This document shows, in pieces, positions 8,254-17,300 of a DNA stretch of 35,606 nt; the first letter of the stretch is position 1; each line of letters begins with the position of its first letter. The notes below the pieces were generated by a model. It did no database searches and was not told the DNA's origin. It was given only the letters and a program-made list of their open reading frames with translations. This DNA is from Verrucomicrobiota bacterium (GTDB taxonomy: Bacteria; Verrucomicrobiota; Verrucomicrobiia; Opitutales; UBA953): positions 1 to 35,606 of the forward strand of contig JAURJZ010000029.1 in NCBI GenBank assembly GCA_030831965.1, given 5' to 3'. The position numbers were made by a program, and so were the translations under genes.

Positions 8254-10146
8254 CTACCCTTTGTTTTTAGCCCTTAGGTGCACCATCAACAAAGATATGT
8301 CGGCCGGATTAACCCCGCTGATTCGTGATGCTTGGCCAAGGGTTGAGGGACGTACCTGGGTTAGCTTTGCCCGCGCCTCTGACCTGAGCCCCTCGATGGG
8401 AGTGTACGAAAAATCGCCAGGAATGAGCCAGTCATCGAGGTCTTTCAGCTTCGAGGCCATGCGCCTTTCCCTATCAAGGTAGCCCTTGTATTTCACTTGG
8501 TACATAACCTCCTCTTTGACCGCGGGCGATTCCCGCAAGAAGCTGGGAGGCAGCGATTCGGAGGGTAACTCCTCGGATCGGCGAATAACCTCACCCATAA
8601 TACCCCCGGTAACAGGCGTTTTTTCCGCCATTTCGACCCAATGCCCTATGGCGGAGGCCTTTGTTTTCATCAGCGAAAGACGGTTTGATTCCACTAGACC
8701 ATAGTCGGATGCCTTGCCAACGAGCCTTGTCTCTGCGCTGCCATGATTCAACAAAAGCCGGTGCTCGGCACGGCTTGTAAACATACGGTAAGGCTCCTTG
8801 GTCCCCTTGGTTACCAGATCATCAATTAAAACACCGATATAGGCCTCATCCCGACCCAGAATCATAGGAGATAGTCCGAGAACCTGCGCGGCTGCGTTGA
8901 CGCCAGCCACAAGTCCTTGGCCTGCAGCTTCTTCGTATCCTGAGGTTCCGTTGATTTGGCCTGCAAAAAACAACCCCTTCAGCATCTTCGACTCCAGTGA
9001 AGGACTCAGTTGGGTTGGGGGAGCAAAATCATATTCAACCGCGTAGGCAGGCCGGATCATCACGGCGTTCTCCAGGCCAGGAATCGTTCGCAGCATCTCC
9101 AGTTGCACACTGAAGGGCAGGGAGGTCGAAAGCCCATTGATATACCACTCATCGGTGTGCCGGCCCTCAGGCTCGAGGAAGAGCTTGTGACTCTCTTTAT
9201 CCTCAAACTTCACAAATTTATCCTCAATGGAGGGGCAATAGCGCGGCCCCAGGGATTTAATCGTGCCCCCATAAAGAGGGGATAGGTGGAGGTTGGATTG
9301 GATAATAGCCCCCGTGGCTTCGGTCGCCTCCGTCATCCAGCAAGAGACTTGGTCCTTCCCAGGAAGCCATCCCGCTAGCGCCTCTCCGGCTTGTTCCACG
9401 TGGAACAAGTCGGACTTCTCCCGGGTATCGTAGAAGGCGAAAAGGGTAGGGCAGGGATCGCCTTTTTGCTCATCACATTTAGAGAAATCGATGGTCGATC
9501 CCAAGATTCTGGGAGGGGTCCCTGTTTTCAAGCGTTCCAACTCAATACCTATCTCTAAAAAACTGTTGCTCAATGACTTAGAACTAAAATCACCCATCCT
9601 TCCCCCTTCGGTTTTATTGGTCCCAATATGCATGAGGCCACGGAGAAAGGTGCCGGTTGTCACCACCACGTTGTGCCCAAAGAAATCCAAATCCAAGCCA
9701 GTGTGCACGCCTTTGACTTTACCCCCTTGGTGGATGAGGCCCGTGACCTGGGCCTGGAACACGGTCAGGTTGGGCTGAAGTTCGACCAGGTGCTTCATCC
9801 GGAATTGGTAGGCCTTCTTGTCGCACTGGACGCGCGGGGCCTGCACCGCCGGCCCCTTCGAGGCGTTGAGCAGCCGGTAGTGGATGCCGGTCACATCGGC
9901 GGTCAGCCCCATGGCTCCGCCCAGGGCGTCGATCTCCCTCACCATCTGTCCCTTGGCCTGCCCGCCGATGGCCGGGTTGCAGCTCATCTGCCCGATGGTG
10001 TCGAGGTTTCCGGTCAGCAGAAGCGTGTCGACGCCCATCCGGGCCGAGGCCAGCGCCGCCTCGATCCCGGCGTGGCCGGCCCCGCAGACAATGACGCCGT
10101 AGGGGCGATCAGGGTCGAGGCGTAGGGCCTTGGACGGTGCTGGCAT
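8254..10146 (-). CDS. mnmG: tRNA uridine-5-carboxymethylaminomethyl modification enzyme MnmG
   Basis: This is the FAD-dependent partner of MnmE that installs the 5-carboxymethylaminomethyl group on wobble U34 of certain tRNAs. At 630 residues it matches the usual length. The FAD dinucleotide-binding motif GAGHAG is at 22-27. Further conserved blocks include [12 protein letters not shown], a GTFLRG segment near 165-170, a [18 protein letters not shown] segment, and [11 protein letters not shown] near the C-terminal third. The ATG at 10146 lies 25 bases after the mnmE stop and gives a normal N-terminus. Base composition is odd: the first ~140 codons are about 65% GC, but from about 9720 down to the stop it falls to about 35-53% in the sampled 60-base lines. 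A perfect parS site lies inside the frame, encoding LFHVEQ at residues 247-252. Confidence 0.95.
   Translation of the reverse strand: MPAPSKALRLDPDRPYGVIVCGAGHAGIEAALASARMGVDTLLLTGNLDTIGQMSCNPAIGGQAKGQMVREIDALGGAMGLTADVTGIHYRLLNASKGPAVQAPRVQCDKKAYQFRMKHLVELQPNLTVFQAQVTGLIHQGGKVKGVHTGLDLDFFGHNVVVTTGTFLRGLMHIGTNKTEGGRMGDFSSKSLSNSFLEIGIELERLKTGTPPRILGSTIDFSKCDEQKGDPCPTLFAFYDTREKSDLFHVEQAGEALAGWLPGKDQVSCWMTEATEATGAIIQSNLHLSPLYGGTIKSLGPRYCPSIEDKFVKFEDKESHKLFLEPEGRHTDEWYINGLSTSLPFSVQLEMLRTIPGLENAVMIRPAYAVEYDFAPPTQLSPSLESKMLKGLFFAGQINGTSGYEEAAGQGLVAGVNAAAQVLGLSPMILGRDEAYIGVLIDDLVTKGTKEPYRMFTSRAEHRLLLNHGSAETRLVGKASDYGLVESNRLSLMKTKASAIGHWVEMAEKTPVTGGIMGEVIRRSEELPSESLPPSFLRESPAVKEEVMYQVKYKGYLDRERRMASKLKDLDDWLIPGDFSYTPIEGLRSEARAKLTQVRPSTLGQASRISGVNPADISLLMVHLRAKNKG
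9391..9408. promoter_or_regulatory. parS: parS-like centromere site inside mnmG
   Basis: TTGTTCCACGTGGAACAA is a perfect 18-bp palindrome, and its core 16-mer (9392-9407) matches the parS consensus fully. It is read in frame within mnmG as LFHVEQ. ParB sites inside origin-proximal genes are common in bacteria. Confidence 0.85.
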
Positions 10147-10171
10147 GGCGGGGGCGACCCCCCGCAGGGAA

Positions 10172-11533
10172 TCATTTCCCGATGCAGAAGGAAGCGAAGA
10201 GCTTGTCGAGCATGCGCTCGTTGTCCACCCGTCCCACGATCTCACCCAGCGAGTCCAAGCCCGCGCGCACCTGCGTGGCCGCCAGTTCCGACTCCGCCCC
10301 GCCTTTCTCAAGGTGGCGAGCGGCCGACCTCAGCGCGGCTGAGGCGGCCCGGAGGGCCGCCGCATGCCTGGCCCCCACCACCATGCCGTCTCCCGCCGGG
10401 GTCAGGTCGGCCTTTTCCAACAGTCCGGCGATCGCCGAGCGGGCGGCCTTGGCCCCCTCGGGGGAAAGGAGGTGGCATTCCACCCGCGGCAGCATCGGCA
10501 GGAAACCGGGCAGGGCAGGGTGGGGCGCCAAGTCCGATTTGTTCGCCACCACCGCCGCCCGGTCCGCCTTGAGCAGGTCGAGCAGGCGCCTCGGCAACGC
10601 CGGGGGTGGCGCGGCGCGGTCCACGACGCAGATGATGAAATCCGCCCGCTCGGCCTGGTCCAGCGCCCGCTCCATGCCCGCCCGCTCCAGCGAGCCGCCT
10701 TCCTCCCTCAGCCCGGCGGTGTCGACGGCCGTCACGCGCAGCGGCCAGCCCGTCACCTCGGCCTCGAGGAAATCGCGCGTCGTGCCCGCCTCCGGGCTCA
10801 CCAAGGCGCGCTCGCGGCCGCAAAGGGCGTTGAGAAGCGACGACTTGCCGGCGTTCGGCGCCCCGACCACCGCCAGCCGGATGCCGTCGCGAAGCGCGGC
10901 CGCATGGCGCTCCGTCGCCGCCGTCTCCTCCAGCTCGCCCGCCAATCCCAGCAGGCGCCGGCGCGGGCCGTCGGGAGCTTCCGGCGGAAGGTCCTCCTCG
11001 GGAAAATCGATGTGCGCCTCCAGCTCCGCCAACACCGCCAGCGCGCGGTCCGTCCATCCCGCCACGGTCCGCCCGAGCTCGCCGCCGAGCTGGCGCCGCG
11101 CGGCCTCGAGCGCCCGCTCGCTGTCTGCGTGGATCAGGTCGGCGACCGCCTCGGCCTGGGTGAGGTCCAGGCGGCCGTTCAGGAACGCGCGGCGCGTGAA
11201 CTCGCCCGGCTCCGCCATGCGCGCCCCGCGCGCCACGCAGTCCTCGACGAGCGCCTGCACAATCCTCGGGTTGCCATGGCAGCAGATTTCCGCCCCGGCG
11301 TTGCCGGTCGCGCTGGCTCCCCGCTCCCAGACCGTCGCCACCACCTGGTCGAGCGGGTTCCCCGCCAGGTCGCGCCAAACACCCAGCGTGGGACGACGGG
11401 CCCCGGGCGGCGCCGATCGGCCGAGCGCCGAGGTCACCCAACCCGCCGCCTCCGGCCCGTCGATCCGCACCAAGGCGAGCGCGGCCGTGCCGGCGGGCGT
11501 GGCGGGAGCGACAATGGTCTCGACGGGAGCCAT
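10172..11533 (-). CDS. mnmE: tRNA modification GTPase MnmE
   Basis: This 453-residue GTPase works with MnmG on wobble uridine modification. It has an N-terminal tetrahydrofolate-binding domain (about 1-118), a helical domain, and an inserted G domain with G1 GAPNAGKS (224-231), G2 TTRD (251-254), G3 DTAG (271-274) and G4 NKSD (331-334). It ends in the conserved CIGK (450-453), whose cysteine is required for modification. It starts divergently from the decarboxylase gene at 11627 and is followed 25 bases later by mnmG, so the two form an operon. All motifs are intact, and its GC content is high, in contrast to most of mnmG. Confidence 0.96.
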   Translation of the reverse strand: MAPVETIVAPATPAGTAALALVRIDGPEAAGWVTSALGRSAPPGARRPTLGVWRDLAGNPLDQVVATVWERGASATGNAGAEICCHGNPRIVQALVEDCVARGARMAEPGEFTRRAFLNGRLDLTQAEAVADLIHADSERALEAARRQLGGELGRTVAGWTDRALAVLAELEAHIDFPEEDLPPEAPDGPRRRLLGLAGELEETAATERHAAALRDGIRLAVVGAPNAGKSSLLNALCGRERALVSPEAGTTRDFLEAEVTGWPLRVTAVDTAGLREEGGSLERAGMERALDQAERADFIICVVDRAAPPPALPRRLLDLLKADRAAVVANKSDLAPHPALPGFLPMLPRVECHLLSPEGAKAARSAIAGLLEKADLTPAGDGMVVGARHAAALRAASAALRSAARHLEKGGAESELAATQVRAGLDSLGEIVGRVDNERMLDKLFASFCIGK

Positions 11534-11626
11534 GCCGCATCCTGCCCCTTACCCTTGGCCTGGCGCAAGCGTAGGACAGGGAAAAGGCTGGAAGCGGCTT
11601 CCCGCCCTCGCACAGTCCGCCCTGCC

Positions 11627-12883
11627 GTGTCACGCGAGACGCCCTTCCTCACCCAAGCCCAGGCCGGCGCCATCGCCCAGGCCCACGGCACGCCCTGCTA
11701 TGTCTACGACCAGGGGCGCCTCGAGGCCCAGGCCGACGCCATGCTGGCTTTCCCCGCCGCCTTCGGCCTCACCGTCCGCTTCGCCATGAAGGCGTGTCCC
11801 AGCGCCGCCGTCCTGCGCCTCCTCCACCGCAAGGGACTCCACATCGACGCCTCGTCCGGCTGGGAGGTCAGGCGCGCCATCCGCGCCGGCTTCGAGCCGG
11901 CCCGCATCTCCCTCTCCACCCAGGAGCTCCCCGCCGACATCGCCGAGCTGCTCGCCCTCGGCATCGAGGTCAACGCCTGCTCCCTCCACCAGCTGGGGCG
12001 CATCGGCGCCGCCGCCCCCGGCCGCGCCGTCGGCCTTCGCTTCAATCCCGGCCGAGGTTCCGGCGGAACCGGCAAGACCAACGTGGGCGGATCCGACTCC
12101 TCCTTCGGCATCTGGCACGAGTGGTCCGCCGAGGCCGCCGCCCTCGCCGCCCGCCATCGCCTGCGCGTCACCCGCATCCACACCCACATCGGATCCGGCA
12201 GCGATCCCGCCGTCTGGCAGGCCGTCTCCGAATCCAGCCTCGCGCTCGTCGCCCGTTTTCCCGAGGTCGTCGCCCTCAACCTCGGCGGCGGCTACAAGGT
12301 CGCCCGGATGGAGGGCGAGAAGGGCACCGACCCCCAGGTGGTCGGCCTCCCCGTGCGCGCCGCGTTCGAGCGCTTCGCCGCCGAGCACGGCCGCCGCCTG
12401 CGCCTGGAGATCGAGCCCGGCACCTTCCTCGTCGCCAACGCCGGCGCGGTCCTCGCCCGCGTCGTCGACGTCGTCCGCACCGACACCCGCACCTTCGTCA
12501 AGCTCGACTCCGGCATGACGGAGATCCTCCGCCCCTCGCTCTACGGCGCCCAGCACCCCGTCGCCCTCTGGCCCGCCGCCGACCGGGGCCGCGCGCCCAC
12601 CGTCGTCGTCGGCCACTGCTGCGAGTCGGGCGACCTTGTCACCTGCGCCCCGGGCGAGTCCGAGACGCTCGCGCCGCGCGACCTTCCCGTTGTCGCGCCC
12701 GGCGACCTCGCCGTCATCGGCGGCGCGGGCGCCTACTGCGCGGCCATGAGCGCCAAGAATTACAACTCCTTCCCCGAGGCGCCCGAGGTCCTCCTCGGCG
12801 TCGACGGCCAGGTCCGCCTCATCCGCCGTCGCCAGACGCTCGACCAGATGCTTGCCAACGAGTCGGTGCCGGGCGACCTCTGA
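11627..12883 (+). CDS. lysA: Diaminopimelate decarboxylase-family PLP enzyme
   Basis: This 418-residue fold-III PLP enzyme probably makes lysine from meso-diaminopimelate. Visible marks are the PLP lysine K55 in RFAMKACPS, the HTHIGSGSD segment (185-193), the phosphate-binding NLGGGYK (218-224), [11 protein letters not shown] (263-273), the catalytic-cysteine motif HCCESGD (330-336), and [20 protein letters not shown] near the end. I chose the GTG at 11627 because it gives the normal N-terminus just before the YVYD strand. There is no Shine-Dalgarno. Related decarboxylases act on carboxynorspermidine, arginine or ornithine, so the substrate is not certain. It lies 3 bases before the next PLP enzyme and is probably co-transcribed with it. 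Confidence 0.75.
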   Translation: MSRETPFLTQAQAGAIAQAHGTPCYVYDQGRLEAQADAMLAFPAAFGLTVRFAMKACPSAAVLRLLHRKGLHIDASSGWEVRRAIRAGFEPARISLSTQELPADIAELLALGIEVNACSLHQLGRIGAAAPGRAVGLRFNPGRGSGGTGKTNVGGSDSSFGIWHEWSAEAAALAARHRLRVTRIHTHIGSGSDPAVWQAVSESSLALVARFPEVVALNLGGGYKVARMEGEKGTDPQVVGLPVRAAFERFAAEHGRRLRLEIEPGTFLVANAGAVLARVVDVVRTDTRTFVKLDSGMTEILRPSLYGAQHPVALWPAADRGRAPTVVVGHCCESGDLVTCAPGESETLAPRDLPVVAPGDLAVIGGAGAYCAAMSAKNYNSFPEAPEVLLGVDGQVRLIRRRQTLDQMLANESVPGDL

Positions 12884-12886
12884 GCG

Positions 12887-14362
12887 ATGACCGCCGCCCG
12901 CCATCCCCTCGGCGAGGTCCTTCCCTCGTTTCCCCATGGCACGGTCGTCTCCCTGCCCACCCTGGCCGATGTCGACGGCTATGAGCGCCGGGATCCCCGC
13001 GTCTGGTCCCGCATCCGCGCCGGCTACCCGCGCTTCGTGCTGAACGAGAGGGTCGCCCTCGCCCGCGACACCGCCGCCGCGCGCCTCGGCTGGGATTCCG
13101 CCCGGTGCGTCCCCCTGCACAGCCTCCGCGCCTGCTCCCAGGCCATCGCCCTCGCCGCGCCTCGCGCGCACCGCGAGGCCGACGTCGGGGGCTGGGCCCT
13201 GATCGAGGTCGACGCGCCCTCGCTCGAGCGCCTCGCCGCCTTGGTGAAGCACGCCGGCCTTCGCCTCGGCTCCCGCGTCGCCGAGGCGTGGCTGGTCGGC
13301 GGGGCGGGGCAGGGCGGGGCCGATGGAACACTCCCGCCCGACGTCGCCCCGCATCTCCTCCCGCTCCTCGCCCCCGCCGCCCTCGGCGACATCCGCCTCG
13401 CCGCGTCGGGCATGAACGCCGTCGCCGCCGCCCTCCACGCCGCCCGCGCCGTCCAGTCTCCCAAGGGCCGCCGCGCCTGGCTCCAGCTCGGCTGGCTTTA
13501 CGTCGACACCGCCGAGCTCCTGCGGAAGACGCTCGCGCCCGGCGAGACCCTCACCGTCATCGACGATGTCGCCGACCACGCCGCGCTGGAGGCCTTTTTC
13601 CAAAGCCATCGCGGCGAGGTCGCCGCCGTCGTCGCCGAGCTTCCCAACAACCCCCGGCTTGCCTCGCCCGACGTCGAGCGCCTCGCCCGGCTCGCCCGGG
13701 CCGAGGGCGCCCTCCGCATCCTCGACCCCTCCTCCGCCGGCCTCGTCAACGTCGACCTCCTGCCCTGGGCCGACCTCCTCGTCACCAGCCTCACCAAGTA
13801 TTCCGGCCACCGCGGCGACCTTCTCGCCGGCCTCCTCGCCGTCCATCCCGCCTCGCCCGACGCCGCCGCCCTGCGGCAAGCCGCCTTCGACTGGGTCAGC
13901 CCGCTGCCGCAAGCCGACCTCGCCGCGCTCGCCGAGCAGCTGCCCGCCATGCCGTCCGTCGCCGAGGCGCAGAATCGCAACGCCTCCCGCCTCGCGGATT
14001 TCCTCGCCCGCCATCCCGCCGTCAGCCGCGTCCTCGCCGCCGACCGCGGCGCGACCGCCGCCGCCTATGCCCGCGTCGCCCGCGGCCCACGCCGCCCCGG
14101 CTCCCTCATCACCTTCGAGCTCAAGGGCGACCTCGCCGCCTTCTATGACAAGGTCGGGCTCGTCAAGGGTCCCAGCTTCGGCCTCGGCTTCACCCTCCTC
14201 GCCCCCTTTCTCTGGCTCTCCCACCATTCGCTGGTGACCAGCCCCGAGGGGCGCGCCCGCATCCGCGAGGCCGGCCTCTCGCCCGACCTCATCCGCCTGT
14301 CGGTCGGCGCCGAGCCCGCCGAGACGTTGGAGGCCGCCCTCGGCGCCGCTCTCGGCGATTGA
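12887..14362 (+). CDS. Cys/Met-metabolism-type PLP-dependent transferase
   Basis: This 491-residue protein resembles cystathionine gamma-synthase/lyase and O-acyl-homoserine sulfhydrylase relatives. The PLP lysine is K304 in VTSLTKYSGHRGDLLAG, preceded by an ELPNNPRL segment and an acidic LRILDPSSAG strand that fit the cofactor-binding core. It carries an extra N-terminal part of about 150 residues compared with classic 380-400-residue family members. Which amino acid it handles cannot be read from the sequence. Its ATG follows the decarboxylase stop after 3 bases, so both genes are likely in one operon. A role in methionine/cysteine interconversion is inferred from the family. Confidence 0.72.
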   Translation: MTAARHPLGEVLPSFPHGTVVSLPTLADVDGYERRDPRVWSRIRAGYPRFVLNERVALARDTAAARLGWDSARCVPLHSLRACSQAIALAAPRAHREADVGGWALIEVDAPSLERLAALVKHAGLRLGSRVAEAWLVGGAGQGGADGTLPPDVAPHLLPLLAPAALGDIRLAASGMNAVAAALHAARAVQSPKGRRAWLQLGWLYVDTAELLRKTLAPGETLTVIDDVADHAALEAFFQSHRGEVAAVVAELPNNPRLASPDVERLARLARAEGALRILDPSSAGLVNVDLLPWADLLVTSLTKYSGHRGDLLAGLLAVHPASPDAAALRQAAFDWVSPLPQADLAALAEQLPAMPSVAEAQNRNASRLADFLARHPAVSRVLAADRGATAAAYARVARGPRRPGSLITFELKGDLAAFYDKVGLVKGPSFGLGFTLLAPFLWLSHHSLVTSPEGRARIREAGLSPDLIRLSVGAEPAETLEAALGAALGD

Positions 14363-14393
14363 AACCCACCCCCCGCGCGGCTGTATCAAGGGG

Positions 14394-17300
14394 ATGCGAC
14401 TGCTGACCCCCCTGGCGCTGCTCTGGGCCGCGCTTTGCCCCGCCGCTCCGCGAGTCGTTGTCTCGACCGACCTCCCCGTGCCCATGAAGGCCGCCTGGGA
14501 AGGCGCCGCCGCCGAGCTTCATTGGTCCCCCCGCCCCCTCGCCGCCGATCTCGCCGGGGCCCAGGTGCTCGTCCTTCATCGCGAGCGCGCCGAGGCCCTT
14601 CCGCCCGAATCCCTCGCCGCCATCCGCGCCTTCGCCGAGCAAGGCGGCGGCGTCGTCGTCCTCGGGCATGGCCTCGCCTCGGGTGACGCCGCCTGGGGCA
14701 AGGCCGTCGCCGGCGGCGGCTGGACACCCGCCAGCCGCTCCCACGCCGAGAAGCTTCTCCTCGTCCTTCGCACCGACGAGCATCCGCTCACCAAGGACGC
14801 CGCCAGCCTCGATCTCGACGACGCCACCCTCTTCGACCTCGACCTCGCGCCCGACATCCGGGTGCTCGGCGCCGGCTTCACCCCGCGCCTCGCCAAGGGC
14901 AACGCCGTGTCGGACAAGCTCACCGTCTTCGACAGCCAGCCCCAGCTCTGGATTCACGAGAGCCCCGCCCGCCGCGCCGCCGTCCTCCTCCAGGGCAACT
15001 CCACCTCGCTCGCCCAGCCGACCGTCCGCGCCCTCATGAAGCGCGCCGCCGCCTGGACCGCGCGCCTCCCCGGCGTCGACACCCTCTGCCAACCCTCCGA
15101 GCTCGCCGAGCTCCGCTATCCCGCCGGCGGACCCAGCCGGCCCGAGCGCACCGTGCAATCCCTCCGCCTTCCTCCCGGCTTCACCGCCCGCCTCGTCGCC
15201 GCCGAGCCCCTCATCCGCAAGCCCATCGCCGTCCAATGGGACGCCGCCGGCCGCCTCTGGGTCGCCGAGACGCCCGAGTACCCCAACGGCCGACGCCCCC
15301 TCAACACCGAGGCCTGGAAGGACGGAGGCTCGCTCGTGCCCGGCGTCACCGACCGGCCCGCCCAGGACAGCATCGCCATCCTTTCCGACACCGACGGCGA
15401 CGGCGTCGCCGACCGCCGCGACGTCTTCCACCAGGGTCTCGAGCTCATCACCGGGTTCTGCCTCCACCGCGACGGCGTCATCGCCGTCGCCCAGGGCCGC
15501 GTCACCTGGCTCCGCGACACCGACGGCGACGGCAAGGCCGACCGCGAGGAGGATCTCTTCCACGGCTTCACCCCGGGCGACACCCACTTCGTCTCCAACG
15601 GCTTCACCCACGCCCCCGACGGCTGGGTCTACGCCTCCACCGGCAGCGGCACCGTCGCCACCCACCCCGCCACCAAGCGCGAGATGGCCCGCCTCTCCCC
15701 CGGCACCTTCCGCTTCCGCCCCGACGGCTCCGCCATTGAGCAGGTCGCCTCGGCCGGCGGCAACGCCTTCGGCGCCGAGGTGACCTCCGACCTCGAGGTC
15801 TTCCACAACAAGGCCACCACCGGCAACCCCATCCAGCACGTCGTCCTCCCCGAGTCCGTCCTCGCCCGCTCCGGCGGCTCCCCCGCGCGCGCCTTCCAAT
15901 CCGTCAACCCCGGCCGCCGCGTCGCCGGCGTCTCCCTCCCGACCCGCGCCCCCTACATGCAGATCGACCAAGTGGGGCGCTACACGGCCTCCTGCGCCAC
16001 GCTCGTCCTCGAGGATCCCCTCTGGCCCGCCGACTACCAGCGCAACGTCTTCCTCACCGAGCCCATCCTCGACGTCGTCTCCCGCGAGCTCCTCGTGCCC
16101 GACGGTCCCACCTACCGAGGCGACCCCGGGCCCCACGAGGGCAGGTGGCTCCACGCCGGCGACCCCTGGTTCCTCCCCGTCGCCCTCGAGCTCGCGCCCA
16201 CCGGCGAGATGGTCGTCCTCGACTTCTACTCCCCCGTCGTCGCCCACAACGACACCCGCGGCCCCCTTCACAGCCGTTCCCACGCCGCCGTGCGCCCCGA
16301 CCGCGAGCATCTCCACGGACGCATCTACGCCCTCCTGCCCCCCGGGGCCAAACCCCGCCCCGCGCCCGACCTCTCACGCGCCACCCCCGCGCAGCTCGCC
16401 GCGGCCCTCGACCACCCCAGCCGACAGGTCCGCCACACCGCCCAGCGCCTGCTTCATGAGAAGGTGGCCCAGCCGTCCGCCGAGCTCGTCGCCGCGCTTC
16501 GCGCCCATCTCGCCGGCCGCGACGAGGCCGCCATCCTCGGCCTCTGGTCCCTCGCCCGCCTCGGCGACGCGACCGACGCCGACCTCGCCCGCCTCGCCGC
16601 CTCGCCCTCGCCCGGCGTCCGGCGCAACGTCTTCCTCGTTGCCGAGTCGCTCCGACGCCCCCTGCCCGCGGCCTTGGCCAAGGCCGGCCTCGCCGACCCC
16701 GACGCGCGCGTCCAGCTCGCCGCCCTCCGCGCCCTCGGCGCCGCCCCGATGGATTCCGCCGCCGCCGCCGAGCTCCTCGCCCTCCAGGCCTCCGGCCGGC
16801 TCAATCCCTGGGCCGCCGCCGCGGCGGCCGCCGCCGCCAACGGCCAGCCCGGGCCCATCCTCGCCAGCCTTCTCGCCGCGGCCAACCCGGGTCCCGCCGA
16901 GCAGGCCCTCGCGCGCAGCCTGGCCAACGGCCTGTCATTGGATGACAAAGACACCCTGGCTGCCGTCCTCCGCGCCCTCGCCCAACCCGGCGCGCGTCCC
17001 GAACTCGCCGCCGCCACCCTCGCCACCCTCGCCAGCCGCTCGGCCCCCGCCGCGGTTCCCGCCGCCGAGCTCGCGGCCCTCGTCGCCCAGCCCGACCTCG
17101 CGCGCGCCCTTGCCGCCGCCCCCTTGGTCCGCCGCTGGGTCGAGCCCGCCGACGACATCCTGCGCGACCTCGCCCGGCGCCTCGCCGCCTCGCCGGCCGC
17201 CGAGGCCGACCCCGCCTCGCTCGCCGCGCTCCGCGGCCTCGATGCCGCCGCCGACCGCCTGCTCGACGCCGCCCTCGCGGGCCCGCGCTCGCCCGCCGCC

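Noticed and set aside
9197-9226. Two TTATCCTCA words 21 bases apart, each one mismatch from the DnaA box TTATCCACA, in AT-rich sequence near the parS sites
   Set aside because: They fall in mnmG codons for a repeated EDK peptide, no further boxes or AT-rich unwinding element accompany them, and no dnaA or dnaN is near, so an oriC call is not supported.
11630-14485. Open frame of 951 codons on the minus strand opposite the two PLP enzyme genes
   Set aside because: Its translation is glycine/glutamate/alanine-rich low-complexity text, as expected for the antisense of GC-rich genes, while the plus-strand proteins have clear active-site motifs.
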